DNA from: Ptychodera flava
Lineage: Eukaryota > Hemichordata > Enteropneusta > Ptychoderidae
Length of the DNA stretch: 64,000 nucleotides
NCBI RefSeq assembly: GCF_041260155.1
Contig: NC_091931.1
Span: forward strand, 21,450,654-21,514,653
Direction of reading: 5' to 3'
Under the pieces are notes generated by a model, which ran no database searches, had not been told where the DNA came from, and was given only the letters and a program-made list of their open reading frames with translations. Below are positions 48,689 through 60,800 of the stretch, one piece after another; the first letter of the stretch is position 1, and each line of letters opens with the position of its first letter. The translations under genes were made by a program, and so were the position numbers.

Positions 48689-50384
48689 AGTGATGAGGTA
48701 AATAGAGTTTGACAACTAGAACAGCACTGGCTGTAGTTAGACAGACATGAATACGCAATTAGCCAAATACAAGGATTTGACTGATAACTATGCAATTTGC
48801 AAGCCAGACTGGGACCACGGAGTTGAAGCAATGGCGTACAGGCTTGCATGTAGCCAAAATATCAACGTCTGAACAGGCAGATTGGTTTTGTTATTTGAAC
48901 AGTCTCAATCAAAATTACACAAAAACATGGTATTATGTTTTTATTTTCTCTTTGTTATTTATATTTATTATTTATTTATTTTTCCATTTGCTCGAGTAAT
49001 TCGACTGGAACAAAGGACGAAGTGAAAACGTCGAAAGGGAAAAATACAGTTATGTCTCCAAGTCAATAAAATCAGAATTACTTTACCACGTCAACGACCG
49101 GGTATTGCTGAAATCTCAATTTATTTCATATTTATCAGTTTACAGGTATCAAACATCAATTCTACACATTACACTTACAGTTGTTGAGGATCTTCGAAGG
49201 AACTGGGGAGACAGAGACCATTGAGTGATACTTTTTCACAGGTTACAATGGAGTGAATGATCACCAGATATGAAGTGTCCTTAATGAAAATTAAAACGTG
49301 ATACACTAGAGCATTTTAAAGTCACGATCGGAAGGGCAACATCCGACTTTGATTGATTCTGACAGAAGTGGACGAGCGCGACATTTCAAATGTGATGGAG
49401 ATCAAGGCCGCTGGATCGTACTCAAAATTAACTCTTGGAAGCATCCGTGACCACAATGTAATGAAATATCTGTCGAAAACAACACCTGGACGAACGTACT
49501 TTCAAGGACTTCATGGAAAATGAAATCAATATGAACAGGTAAGTCGTACGCTTCCTTTTTACGCAAATTACATATTTTAATCTATTGAATGTGAAGTGCC
49601 AGCCGAAACCACAAACTTTCATCCGCTACGTAGAATCTGGCATAGGCTATCTTACATGTACTACTCAATAGGGGCGTTAATAGCAATATTGTTAAACGGG
49701 TTGCCCATTTTTTATAGATGCAGAAAACAAATATGAAAGAAAGTGTAAACTGAGTTTGAAGCTAGTGAATATCGTCCGGCATGATCGGCCCTGAATCTGT
49801 ATACTATATGCACACACAGCAGTATATTCAAGGTTTGATTTGGAAATAAACAAACTATGTATTTTGGAAGGAAATGAAAAGTAATTGCATCCCTTGAAAC
49901 ATCAACTTCCAATATCATGTCATTAAACAAGCTGAAACACGTGTAATGCCTACACTAAAGCAAACGAAACAAAAATGTGCAATTTAGGGTGATCTTTGGG
50001 TTTTTTTATTATTCCTTTTGCTGTAGAATGGCTTGATTACGAGCACTACCTGTTGAATTTTACTAGCCGAGTTACTTCAAGAATTCTATGCGTCTGCTTG
50101 AAAACGAGATGGTGAATTGTACAGCAAATCCTCCTTATCTGGTTTGCGAGCATCAATTCATCGCCATATTACATGTCCCCAATACCATCGATAGATAAAT
50201 ATTATGCACAACAGGGATATTCCTATTCATGCTGGATAATCGTATACATTATCAGTAATAATCAGGCAGTACGACGTCACAAAATTCACAGGTTTTGACA
50301 AAGCTATGATATTATTATAAGAGTCCAAGCAGTATTAGAATATTTGTATTGTGACGCAAGGTAGTCTTACTCAGAAAAACAGAG
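48689..50384. other. Downstream of the small gene, no gene seen
   Basis: Contains the likely 3' UTR of the small gene (AATAAA at 49065-49070). Beyond that, AT-rich sequence with only short frames. Confidence 0.5.
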
Positions 50385-50640
50385 CAACAATTGAGTCTGT
50401 GCAGGAAAGAGCTCTTAGAATCATACATTCATTGTTGTCATACAGTAAATCGCTTTCTATACTGAACCTGACACTTTCGAAACGCTGTAACGCATAAAAT
50501 TATTTAGGAAATTTGCTGAAGACGTTTTGAATCCCAAGCTTAAACTTACTCATCATATTCCTCCACTTGCCCGTCACAAATATGCCACAAGAAATTGTAA
50601 ACAGGAATTTTAAAATTCGCACAAAATGCAAAGAATTCAG
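50385..50640 (+). mobile_element. LINE remnant: 3' end of a reverse-transcriptase ORF
   Basis: Frame pieces read ESVQERALRIIHS and SYSKSLSILNLTLSKRCNA, then in another frame LFRKFAEDVLNPKLK and HHIPPLARHKYATRN. The order LExVQxRALRII, LxxRR/C, P.L...(lips)..RxK matches the region just after the reverse transcriptase in CR1/L2/Jockey-type non-LTR retrotransposons. The copy is 5'-truncated and frameshifted at least once. Following sequence to about 50825 may be its 3' tail. Confidence 0.65.
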
Positions 50641-50825
50641 TGCTGTGGTATATTGTTTATAGTTACTCCCAAATGCTTGAGGCATTCATGGCTGTTCTCT
50701 TCTGTTAGGTGGTGTTTTACTGTTTAAGGTTGGTTTTATCATTCATTTTCAGTTTCACTCTGTGTTTATACGCCCCGTTTATAGTTCTGTGCCTTATTGT
50801 TACTTTTGGAGGGCCCTCAATGTCT

Positions 50826-51620
50826 TGGTAATGTAAACCTACTTTAATTTCTTTGGTCACAATTTGGAATATTATTAATCCATTATCATTATTATTATCA
50901 AGATCACAACTTACTGAAGGCACTCCATGCATTTAGCATTATCCATAATGATTTGAAGTTATCTAAAATTGTTGTGAGTAGTATGTATGATAAATCTTTA
51001 GGTGTATCACAGTTAATGTTGCCAGACCACATATTGTACCTTTATTTAGTCCTAAATTTACAGCAAAACATTTATATTGATGGAGTTTTGGCCATATTTG
51101 CATTTGCAGCCGGCAGAACTGACGACAAAACTCACTGACTTTACATTCAGTTGTTATGCAAAGTCTCCAAAGTTCAACAGAGCAGTTTCACTAAATGTTT
51201 ATCAATCCTGTTTTAGTTAATTTTTCGGTAATGCAAACCTATTTTAATTTCTTTGGTCACAATTTTGAGTATTATTAAACCATTGTTATTATTATATTAT
51301 TATTATTATTATTATTATTAAGATCACCAACTTACTGAAGACTCCCAACAGATTCAGCATTATCCATTATGATTTCAAGTTATCTAATATTTTTGTGAGT
51401 AATAATTATGATAAATCCTTGGATGTATCATAATTAATGTTGTCTGACCACATACTGTACCTTATTTTAGTCCCCTATTTACAGAAAAACATTTATATTA
51501 ATGGATTTTCGGGAAACATTAAGACGTGATTTTATATCATTTTTGCTTTTGCAGAGGCCAAAACTGACAACAAAACTCATCAACTTTACATTCAGTTGAT
51601 GTACAAGGCCGCTGAAGTAT
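50826..51620 (+). repeat. Tandem duplication of about 400 bp carrying kinase exon pieces
   Basis: Unit 1 (50826-51215) and unit 2 (51222-51620) share ACCTACTTTAATTTCTTTGG-type starts, an ATT microsatellite, GATCAC-AACTTACTGAAG, the HNDLK exon remnant and the LTDF exon remnant, in order. The duplication includes intron, so it arose at the DNA level. Confidence 0.85.
50926..51180 (+). pseudogene. Kinase-domain fragment, copy 1
   Basis: Exon A remnant 50926-50973 reads IIHNDLKLSKIV (catalytic loop; the Asn of the parent LSN is changed to Lys). Exon B remnant 51110-51180 reads KLTDFTFSCYAKSPKFN and then stops matching. The intervening intron is kept. No N-lobe and no C-terminal part. Confidence 0.7.
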
Positions 51621-51985
51621 GCTCCACCGGAACTTTATAAGTTTGATGTAAGTCCCAGCATGTAACAAAGCCAAAGACATCTGGGCACTCCACTGTTGCA
51701 TGGCTCAGCTCGTCACCTTGAGGACAGCCCATGATGAAGTGTGTATCAATGGTGACATCATGGAAGAAGTCATCGCCAAGGTCGAAAATGGCAAGCCAGT
51801 ACCTCTCAACATTGCCTGGTCAAGAATGCAAAATTATGTCAGACCTTGTTGCCTTGTCAACGAAGTCCACATTGAGTTCTTTGTTGCCGTCGGATTATAA
51901 GTTTGAGTTTTATAAGTTTGAAATCCAAGCATGCAACAAAGCAAAGGACATCTGGGCACTCAGCTGTTGCATGGAGCAGGGTCTA
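51351..51985 (+). pseudogene. Kinase-domain fragment, copy 2
   Basis: Exon A remnant 51351-51394 (HYDFKLSNIF; the catalytic-loop Asn is Tyr and the Leu is Phe). Exon B remnant from 51555 continues through a decayed APPELYKFD and NKAKDIWALHCCMAQLVTL to EEVIAKVENGKPVPLN. A second piece of the same C-lobe (KFEIQACNKAKDIWALSCCM, about 51898-51975) follows directly, so another partial duplication is joined on. Several stops and frameshifts. Confidence 0.7.
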
Positions 51986-52359
51986 GTAGCATACCTTCTA
52001 GCTTACACATTATCTCCAACCACCGGCAGAGCAACTCCGCATGCAAAGTAGACATTAGCAATATGGCAATCAACCAAGTGCGACCAATCTCCATCATAGA
52101 TAGATGTCTTGGAGATTTTATTGATGAGATCATTAAAACCATGTGAGGACTGTTGTACCGACAGAAAAAAGAATCATTTACACCACTGTCCAATCTGCCT
52201 TGCGTATGTTAACCCTAACCATTATTATTATTATTATTATTATTATTATACCATTATTATTATTATTATTAGCTAACCCTTCTAATAAACGTGTGACAAA
52301 TAGGGCCCAACCTATTACATCAATCGCTATGAACATACACACATTGCTTTGGTCTGAGA

Positions 52360-52850
52360 TTGGAGCTGTCTGAGGGCGCAGGTATGCTGCTAGATACTTA
52401 CGATGGTGGTTGCATGGCTCAGCTAGTTAGTACTTTGAAGATGGCTCAGAACAAATTGCGTATCAACATCATGGAAGAAGTCATTGCCAAAGTAGAAAAT
52501 GGTGAGCTACTTGTACCTCTCAACGTTGCTATGTTGGAAGAAGGAGACTTCAAGGAACTGTGTCAACGTTGCTGTGATATGGAACCATCTAATTGACCCA
52601 GCGCCAAGAAAGTCTATCAAGATCTGAAGAAATTGCTTGCAAAAAGAAAGACCATCCAACTGACGAATATTCACTTCCATTGTCATGTACACTCATATCG
52701 GAGTCTGTTTGTTATTCATACCTCACATCAGTCAAGAATTCAGAATCAATTTAAGTCCACTACTGAACTCTTCCATTGCCATCAGGTTGTTAACCATATA
52801 GCTCCCACCATTGGCAAACGGGATTGACAATTTCTGACCAATCGAGCCAC
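52360..52850 (+). pseudogene. Kinase-domain fragment, copy 3
   Basis: Encodes CMAQLVSTLKMAQNKLRINI, then EEVIAKVENGELLVPLN, LCQRCCDMEPSN, a stop, then AKKVYQDLKKLLAK. It covers only the end of the kinase C-lobe. Similarity to the 57.8 kb copy runs on into the 3' flank (ACAATTTCTGACC, AGCCAC near 52830), confirming DNA-level duplication. Confidence 0.75.
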
Positions 52851-55406
52851 AACGGTGACTGAGTGGATCCAAATTCGCTCATTGGTCACTCTTTTAGGCC
52901 AAGAAAAAGTAAATGGTGCTGTTCCCATAACTATGGTTTTCAAAAATAGGGTAGGTAGGTCAGCAGGGACTTTTTTTCCCAAAATATTTTTATTTTTAAA
53001 TATGCACTTTTCAGGGGTTCAGGGCAATCAAACACTGGCTGCAACATTTCCAGAAAAATGTACCATACATATAAAAGGCATAAAAACATAAAAGATGTCC
53101 TCGTTCAAGCAAAAATCAAATGCCAGGTAATGAACACATAATTTTAGGGATTTTCCTTTTTTTTTTTGCTTCGGTGTTTACATAGCTCTAAAAAGTTTAG
53201 GGTAGGTCTGGTTATCGGAACAGCACAATTTTTTTCTTTGGCCTTATTTCTCTACCATTTTCAAGAATTTCTGTATGAGTTCAATCAATCTTTTCAGGGT
53301 AAGATATTTCTAACCTGTTCACCATTACTGTCAAAGTATCAGAGAACAATAATCTTTTGTATGAGTGGCAACAGCGTTTCTCACATCCAGTGGGACAGTC
53401 GGGACGGCCGGGTGGGTGATAAGAAAGGGCAAGGAAGAAATCAATAATTTTTTCAGTTCTCTCCTCTGTCAATGCATTCTGTCCCATCAGTGTCGCTACA
53501 ATTTTTCTCTTCTCTGTGATGGCTTCCTTCTTACAGCTCCTCTTTTCTTAATTGTGGCAAAGTTGACAACTCTGTAATGTAGCGTTGTATGAAGATGAAT
53601 ACTCATCATCCTGGTGGGCATCTATCTGTAGTAGTAATGACAAATTTTGGTTTGAGCTAGGAAATCTACATGTTAATATTGAACTTCATTACTTTGACAA
53701 AACTTTTGACATGAAACTGAATACATCAATCTCTTAACATAAGTTTCCAGCACCTTCAATTTATCAATTTACAACATGCAAATCCACAAGGAAGTCACTT
53801 GAATGGTTGTGACAAGATGTGTAGGTTTCCACTCAATCCTGTCTTTCTAACTGCTACCTCAGTTCTTCTTTCCAATCAATTTAAAATATATAACACATGA
53901 ATTATCTACTTCAGCTTCACCACAACACTACACAAATACCAGGGTCCACACTCCACACCAGTCTTTAAGATTGGTACTGTGCATGATATTGGCAATTTAC
54001 TATCCCGCCGAATGACCATGTTTTACAAACACCAGGTTCTGCATTGAACAAACATGAACTGCAGGAATAATGGAGTTCCTGAAAATGAGGAAATCAGGAT
54101 CAACAACAATGACATTTTTGAAAATGAAACTGGCGCGGAAAGTTTGAACTTAAGCTCTGCGTGGCTCGGCTGCATGTTGCATGTTGTTACCATTTGCCAT
54201 TTGGAGGCGCAGTCGTTCACAATACACAGCTATTATTTTCCTGTTGTGACTTGTCGTATTTTTACTTGTTAAAATATAAGCTTAAACATTTTTAATTGAC
54301 CAGCAGAACAAAGCGTACGCGTTGGTATTCATATAGTACATAAAAGTAGTAAAACAGCTGAGCGAACAGAGCTTATAAAACCGAAACACCTTATATATAT
54401 ATTCGTTGTCCGTGTTATTTGCTTTCTGTTTTTCTCCATTTGCTGCTTTTTTATTTTGCACCTAAGTACACAAGTACAGTTTTACCGAAAACAAACAAAC
54501 AAACAAACAAACGTAATATTCAGTACTGCGACTGACACCTTTCCACCCTTCACAATTAAGTTGGGCGTCTTTCACAGTCGTCTATGCAGAAAAATCAAAC
54601 TCGACTACACTACCGAAAACTACTCGACGGAGATTGCGCACATTTCGTATGTTCTCGATTCATTAATATATTATGGTGTTCCGTTCACAAAATTCAGTGA
54701 TACAGAATCCGGATACAATATCGGTCAATAAGACACTCCGCAGAAAGACACTCTAGTGTAGGTTGTGTACACAAATTTACCCATGCGCAAGGCAGACACG
54801 AAAAATTGAAAATAAACGAGTCGGTGTACATACCTGTCAAATGTTTTATGCTCGTTGCTACAACATATACAAGAAATTTCCACGTACCATGTATGGATGG
54901 ACGTGTCATCAAGTTTTCCCTGATCAACTCACGAATATTTCCATCTTACATAAATTCGGCATATATCTTATTCTTGAAGATATTAAAGCTGATTGGTATA
55001 GCTACTATATCCAGATTCCATATTCACAGATCGTGGAGAGTTGGTCACTCGCACTGCGAGGTAGCTCGGTCATTCTTCCACGTGTCGTCTTCGCTTGCCA
55101 AGGTCTCTTCTCTGAGTTGCTGGATGCTCCCGAAAACTGTTAGTGAGTGGGAAGTAACGGGCCCTTGCGAGAGGACGACATGTCCACATGGGGGCTGAGA
55201 ACGCGCGAATCGGAGTTTGACCCAATATTTCGACGGACCACATAACTTTCGCGAAGGGCTGATGTTCTTTTCATAACACGAAAAAACGCACCAATATTAC
55301 ACCTCTTGCCTATGTTTTAACATATCCTGATACTAATCCAAAATTGAAAAGCCATTTAAATTGTGAAAACTTATGTTTGCAATTTCATATTTAGATTGTC
55401 CGCTTT
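52851..55406. other. No supported gene
   Basis: Contains diverged AT-rich DNA with T-runs near 52970 and 53155 and an AAAC microsatellite at 54489-54512. Overlapping frames at 54456-55198 are long for this composition (one reads TEIAHISYVLDSLIYYGVPF), but no family is recognised and no splice chain was built. Confidence 0.45.
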
Positions 55407-55530
55407 GAAATTTAATCACAACCCCTCCTACCAAGTGGAATGGTCCCCACTGCGGAACAATATCATAGGTGATGCGGTTGCCAGCTCTCCTTGGCCACCA
55501 TCCATGTACGAATACATCGAGGAGTAAGCA
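55407..55530 (+). CDS. Orphan terminal-exon candidate
   Basis: After an acceptor-like TTTCATATTTAG a frame reads LSALKFNHNPSYQVEWSPLR, NNIIGDAVASSPWPPS and MYEYIEE, then TAA at 55528. The composition is protein-like (Trp, Pro, Tyr spaced) and no shadow gene explains it. No upstream exon could be joined. Family not recognised. Confidence 0.3.
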
Positions 55531-56231
55531 AGATCGATTACAAGTAATTCATGATCCTTGATTATTTACTCGAACAATATATCCTAACTTCTCACATAAT
55601 AGTTGTATACCCATAGAGGGGGCTCTGTTTTCTTTTTGTTTGTTTCTTTATGTATACGAAATACATTTGTAAAGTAGGCCTAAATGTTTATTTGAAATGA
55701 AGCAACTCATAAGGTTTTTGAAATGAAATAAGTTTTTTCATACGAATAAATCGGTTGGAATTTTTATCTGCCATTTCTACAGACAAAACTTTAAAGGATC
55801 GAAGCTTAAGGCATATCATCGCCTCATAATGATGAATAATGCATGATTTCCCATTAAACTTCAATATTCTGAATATTCTGTTACAGTGTCAGCATGAACA
55901 TGAGTTAGTATAGTTTAATGTGTGTAGTCAATACCCCTGAAATGCCTTTGGAAGTTTTGTTCAAGAAACAATCACGTGACCTTTTTTTAGAGAAAATAGT
56001 GCAACTTTACAAAATAAAAATGCCAAGATTTCGCACTTAAAAAAAACACCGCGGGAGTTTATTTTATTATTCATTTCGTCAGCGTACGAAAATAGTTACG
56101 GAATAACTGAAGGGAGGCAGTCGTCGGAACTCTGCTCAAAGGTTGCCAGGGACCCCTACGGCCGGTGTAAACACTAGGATACGTTGGCGAGTGATGAAAG
56201 TTAAAACATGTTTGTGAACAATGAATATCGT

Positions 56232-56330
56232 AAAATTCAAATGTTACAGCTATGTTGACTTGATGCATCTAGATATCATGCATGAAATACTTTGTTTGTA
56301 AACAAGAAAAGTCGCACACGCGCAGTTCCG
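56232..56330 (+). repeat. Dispersed repeat, first copy at 22583
   Basis: See 22583-22672: shared order of AAAATTCAAAT, GATATCATGCATGAAATAC and GTAAACAAGAAAA. Followed by GTCGACGACGTCGAC, a small perfect palindrome. Confidence 0.55.
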
Positions 56331-56450
56331 TCGACGACGTCGACTGCCTCCTTTTAAAACCCCCTTTAAGATACATTCTGTTGCTTTTGCAGCAGCGTTT
56401 AAGGAATTGTAGGCCTACCACCCCTCTGTTCATCAGTTTGCCCTTCCTTA

Positions 56451-56604
56451 GGGACTGGACGTAAATTAGCAGGGGGGAGGACCGGGGGATTTGGAGGAGG
56501 GTCATAAATTTTTGGACCAAATTTTGGGGGAGGGTCATGATTTTTTGGCCACTCCCTTGCGAAATCCCCCCGGCCCTCCCCCCTGCTAATTTACGTCCAG
56601 TCCC
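56451..56604. mobile_element. Foldback MITE with G-rich arms
   Basis: The arms are inverted over about 43 nt: GGGACTGGACGTAAATTAGC, then AGGGGGGAGG on the left; the exact inverse ends at 56604. TTA stands on both sides (56448-56450 and 56605-56607), a possible 3-bp target duplication. The loop holds two GGAGGGTCAT motifs. No coding capacity. Confidence 0.8.
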
Positions 56605-57145
56605 TTATCCTATACAGATACGGGGAAACGGTGAGTTTCTCGCAGAATATCAGACAACTAACACAAGTAGTGTGATATAGTGTCCCAGTCCTGGGTCATG
56701 TTTCTACCGGTATTTCTACTGCTTTCAAACCTACGTCCAATAGCAAGCCGAGATTGGTATACTACTATATCTAAATTGGTAAGTGGGCGACACAATTGCT
56801 GGACAAAATTTCTAGGAATGAATCTTACGAAAAATTACTTCAATGGTTTGATTTGTAATTGGACGTGTGTGTACACAGGGGAAGCATCATGGTAATGTTT
56901 GTAATGCAGCAGACTCAGAACAGCAAGATGATCAATTCGAAATCCTGCCATAGCCAGGGCATCAGACCTACCCTGAAAAGAAGGCTGCGTTCCAAAATAG
57001 AAAACGATGTCATACCCAAGAGCAAATCATTTTACTCCTCATAGTCATACCTCTTATCCTGTAGTTGAGTTTTCACCCTGTGGACATTTGGTCGGAAAAC
57101 AATGTATTAAATCCCTTCATATATGACTTTGTCTTCATTTTGTAG

Positions 57146-57851
57146 TTGCCTCTAGTCGGAAAGTACGACATCATGTTGAAGATCGCCAACTCGCTGAACG
57201 CCCTCCACGGATTCGGCATCATCCATAATGATTTGAAGTTATCTAATATCCTGGTAAGTATGATAAATTCTTCACTGTATCACTGCCATGCTGCACAACA
57301 CATTTTACCTGCATTTAGTCCTCTATTCACAGGATAGCACATACTGATAGAGTAGAGGGCTATATTAACTCTCGATTGTATCTCATATTTGCTTTTGCAG
57401 TTACAACGACCAGAAATGAAAGTCAAACTGACCGACTTTTACGTTCAGTTGCTACGCCAAGTCTCCCAAGTTCAACGGTGCAGGATCACTCATGTACGCT
57501 GCACCGGAACTGTTCAAGTTTGAAGTTCCGCCATGCAACAAAGCCAAGGATATGTGGGCACTCGGCTGTTGCATGGCTCAGCTCGTAACCTTGAAGACGG
57601 CCTACGATGAACAGAGTGTCGACGGTGAAATCATGGAGGAAGTCATTGCCAAGGTCGAAAATGGCGAGGCGGTTATTCCTCTGAACATTACCATGCTGGA
57701 GGATGGACAGTTTAAAAATCTCTGTCAGCGCTGCTGTGACATGGACCCAGCAAAACGACCAAAAGCAAAGAAAGTGTACCGAGAGGTGAAGAAATTGCTT
57801 GCAAAAGAAAAAGAAAAGCAAAACAAGGAATATTCACTTCCATTACCGTAG
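57146..57851 (+). pseudogene. Atypical protein-kinase C-lobe, best copy, one extra base
   Basis: Exons 57146-57253 and 57401-57851 (TAG), GT-AG. Exon A: LPLVGKYDIMLKIANSLNAL, then HGFGIIHNDLKLSNIL, a catalytic loop with HND in place of HRD. Exon B: KVKLTDF, then (after one extra T in 57437-57440) TFSCYAKSPKFNGAG, MYAAPELFKFE (APE motif), WALGCCMAQL, and LCQRCCDMDPAKRPKAKKVY (the conserved RP-K of subdomain XI), ending KEYSLPLP. Copy 1 has three Ts at the same spot, which shows the frame intended. DFT replaces DFG, so metal binding may be weak. The N-lobe (glycine loop, VAIK) was not found upstream. Could be a gene with a sequencing error, or a pseudogene. Probably TKL-like; family not assigned. 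Confidence 0.6.
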
Positions 57852-60800
57852 TAATATGTACAGAAGACAGTTGGTTATTGTGACCACATAGTCACCTGTC
57901 GAAAAGGCAGAATTATGGTAGCCTTTGTTGCCTTGTCGACGAAGTAGGAGTTATCAATATTGTCCGTACAGCCCAACCATTGGGAAATACGGCGGACAAT
58001 TTCTGACTTATCAAGCCACACCAGATACCAGCTATTTTCAGTTCGTTTCATTACTCTGCCGATTTCGAGAATTTATGTATAGTTAACCCTTTGACTGCAA
58101 GACATTTTGACGTGTTCACGATTATTTCGATCGGGACAATGATTGAAAAATCTGCGCACCGCCCCCCCCCCCAAAAAAAAAAAACCAATTCAAAAAGTGT
58201 ATTCCATGAGATGACGAGTCCGTTAAGTAAAGAACATGATGGGTACCTGTTTGGAGTAACAGTATTTACCTAGACGTCCTGTCCAATGATACTATTATCG
58301 CTTGTATGTGTTTGGGTACAGAACGGACAGCCCCTGTGACTCTAGGCCACAGGAGCCTTCGTGTGTTCGACATAATTATACGGAATGAAAGGACGTTTGC
58401 CAATCATTATTCTCCAAGATTAAAGTCTTCTTGGGCGAATATGCAACGTTGTCAGATTCAACCTTCATCGCAAGTGTAACACATGATGGCACTTCGAAAA
58501 GCAAAATGGGACTTTGTTATGTTAAATTGTGAAATGGAATTTAGAAGAATAAAGAGGAGAGTAATAATGTTGTACCGTGAAATATAACGTTGAATTGTGA
58601 AACTTAAACGTTGAAGTAACAGGTCGAGTAGTAGAATGTAAAATAAAATGTAGAAGGGGACATAGGGAGTCAAGTTTTAAAGTTGAATAAAGAATATACA
58701 GAAAGTCGAAAGAAATGCTGAATTGTAAAATTGAATTCAGAATAGAACATAGAGAGAGAAAGAGACATAAAAAGTGGAGTTGAAAAAAAAATTAATACAG
58801 AATAGTAATATAGAAAGTCGAAGGAAAGGTTGAGTTGTAAAATTGAATGCAGACCGACACAGGGGAAGACGACAAGAAAGTACAACACAGTGGCTATAAA
58901 TTCCAACCAATGGTGAAGCAGCCGATCTGTCTTCACACTTTTTGGAGTGGCTTGAAACTCAACCGTACTCTTGCACAGGCACTGGGAATTGCCAATATGT
59001 TATACGTTGAGAGCATCTTTTTTTTACGGCACTCTACAATGAACACCCAATGCGCCTGCGCCTTTGGACACTTGTATGCACGCTCAAAATGTCCCCTACT
59101 TTTCGCGTCGTAATGATCATGATGATTGTGTGCCACTTATGGAGATCTACGAGTAGCCATGACCCCTAATTTCTTTAATATACCCTTGCAATCAGGAAGT
59201 CCCAGGACATGTGATGCAAACATATTGCTTTGTAAAGGCTGCTCTGTGTATGGGGAAGGGGTTTGTTACCGATACTTGTGTGAGAACAAGACTAAACTTT
59301 TCAACTTGCGAAATCGACATGTTAAACTCTGAGGGCGCACACGAGACTCCATGTTAATCGTCCCGCGTATAACATTCTCTCCAAGGTGTACTCCCCAAAG
59401 CATCGTAATTGAAGAAAAACTCAGTCGTCCAGCCATTTTTCCTCTTGCAAATTAAAATGATGAAGACTATTCGCATTGTTTCACAATAGCTAAGCATTCT
59501 CAAATATTTGTTATTCGAGTCAAGTGCACATTCGGCAGAAAAGCTTAGTAACTAAATACGTATGATTCAAGTATAGTTATCTTAAAGTTTAGTCAGCCAA
59601 TCAACATCGAAAAAATTGTCAAGTTCCAATGCCATATGTAAGGATCACAATGGCAATACCTGTGTTTACAAAGTACTGGGATACGTAAACCGACTATTTT
59701 GCCATATTGCCTTGTGTCCAGAGTTACACCTTTCGAGTCTGAAGACTCCCAAGTCCTCCGAAGGCTCACCATTTCCATCTCCACTTGCGCCACTCTCATC
59801 AACGAAAATGTGGAAAGAAACGTTTGTGTGAACAGATTAAAGTCATCGTTGCATAAATCGTCGCCGGATGATATTTCATGTTGATCAAAAGAGAAACAAT
59901 CGACCCGAAATAGCTATTGGGCTAAAAGTCTACGCGCGGAGGTAAGGAAGGCAAAACTCCTTTCACCTCCATGGTCTACGCCTAGGCCGCAACTATATTT
60001 ATACTAGGTATAAAAATCTTGTAAATCTTTGTTAGATGTAACTTTTATGCATTTTGCAGAATGTTTGTTGGTCAATAAATTTTCTTGCTATGACCCCAGT
60101 GTCGTAAGACACTCGTGTTCAACTTGTCAACTCAGTCCATATATGCATAATGTTCAATGTTGTTGTTGACAACTTAATAACTTTATTTCGGACTAGAAGA
60201 CGTTTTTCAGCAATGATATCGCATATTATAAACAAGGCATCATGCTTGCAAGGCTAATACTCTGTATCTCAACATAATCAAGGAAGAAAGGGATGACAAT
60301 ATACTCGTTTCCTACCAGAACTAGAAAAATGAAAATATTATAAAGAAGTCACAGATATTGTCCCGTTCATTTTTGTTTACTGCCTTGCTGACGGTTCATG
60401 AGTGAAGAGGGCCTACGCCTAGATTTGTTTGTGACGAGTAACTGTGTGCTTAACCTCTCTTTTTTCAAAAATATCTGAGTAGATTTATTTTGACGCAGTG
60501 TAAGCGTTACATTTATTTACTTATTGTTTTGGTGACTGAACTTTCAATTACGTTTTCGACACTCTTCATTTTCATGTTTTCAAATCTATCAACGCTTTGA
60601 ACTTCACTCAAATTGTACATGAGTATAATTTACTCTCGTACATGCCACATCTGAGCTCAAGCGAGTAGTATTCTACCCAGACGAGCACAACAAATCGTTT
60701 TGTAATGACCATACATGTACCCCATGAGCCTCTTTAATGGCAACAGCATGCTGAAATTTTGCAGTTATGGTAGAATGCGTCTCGGGGACAGATATTCGGA

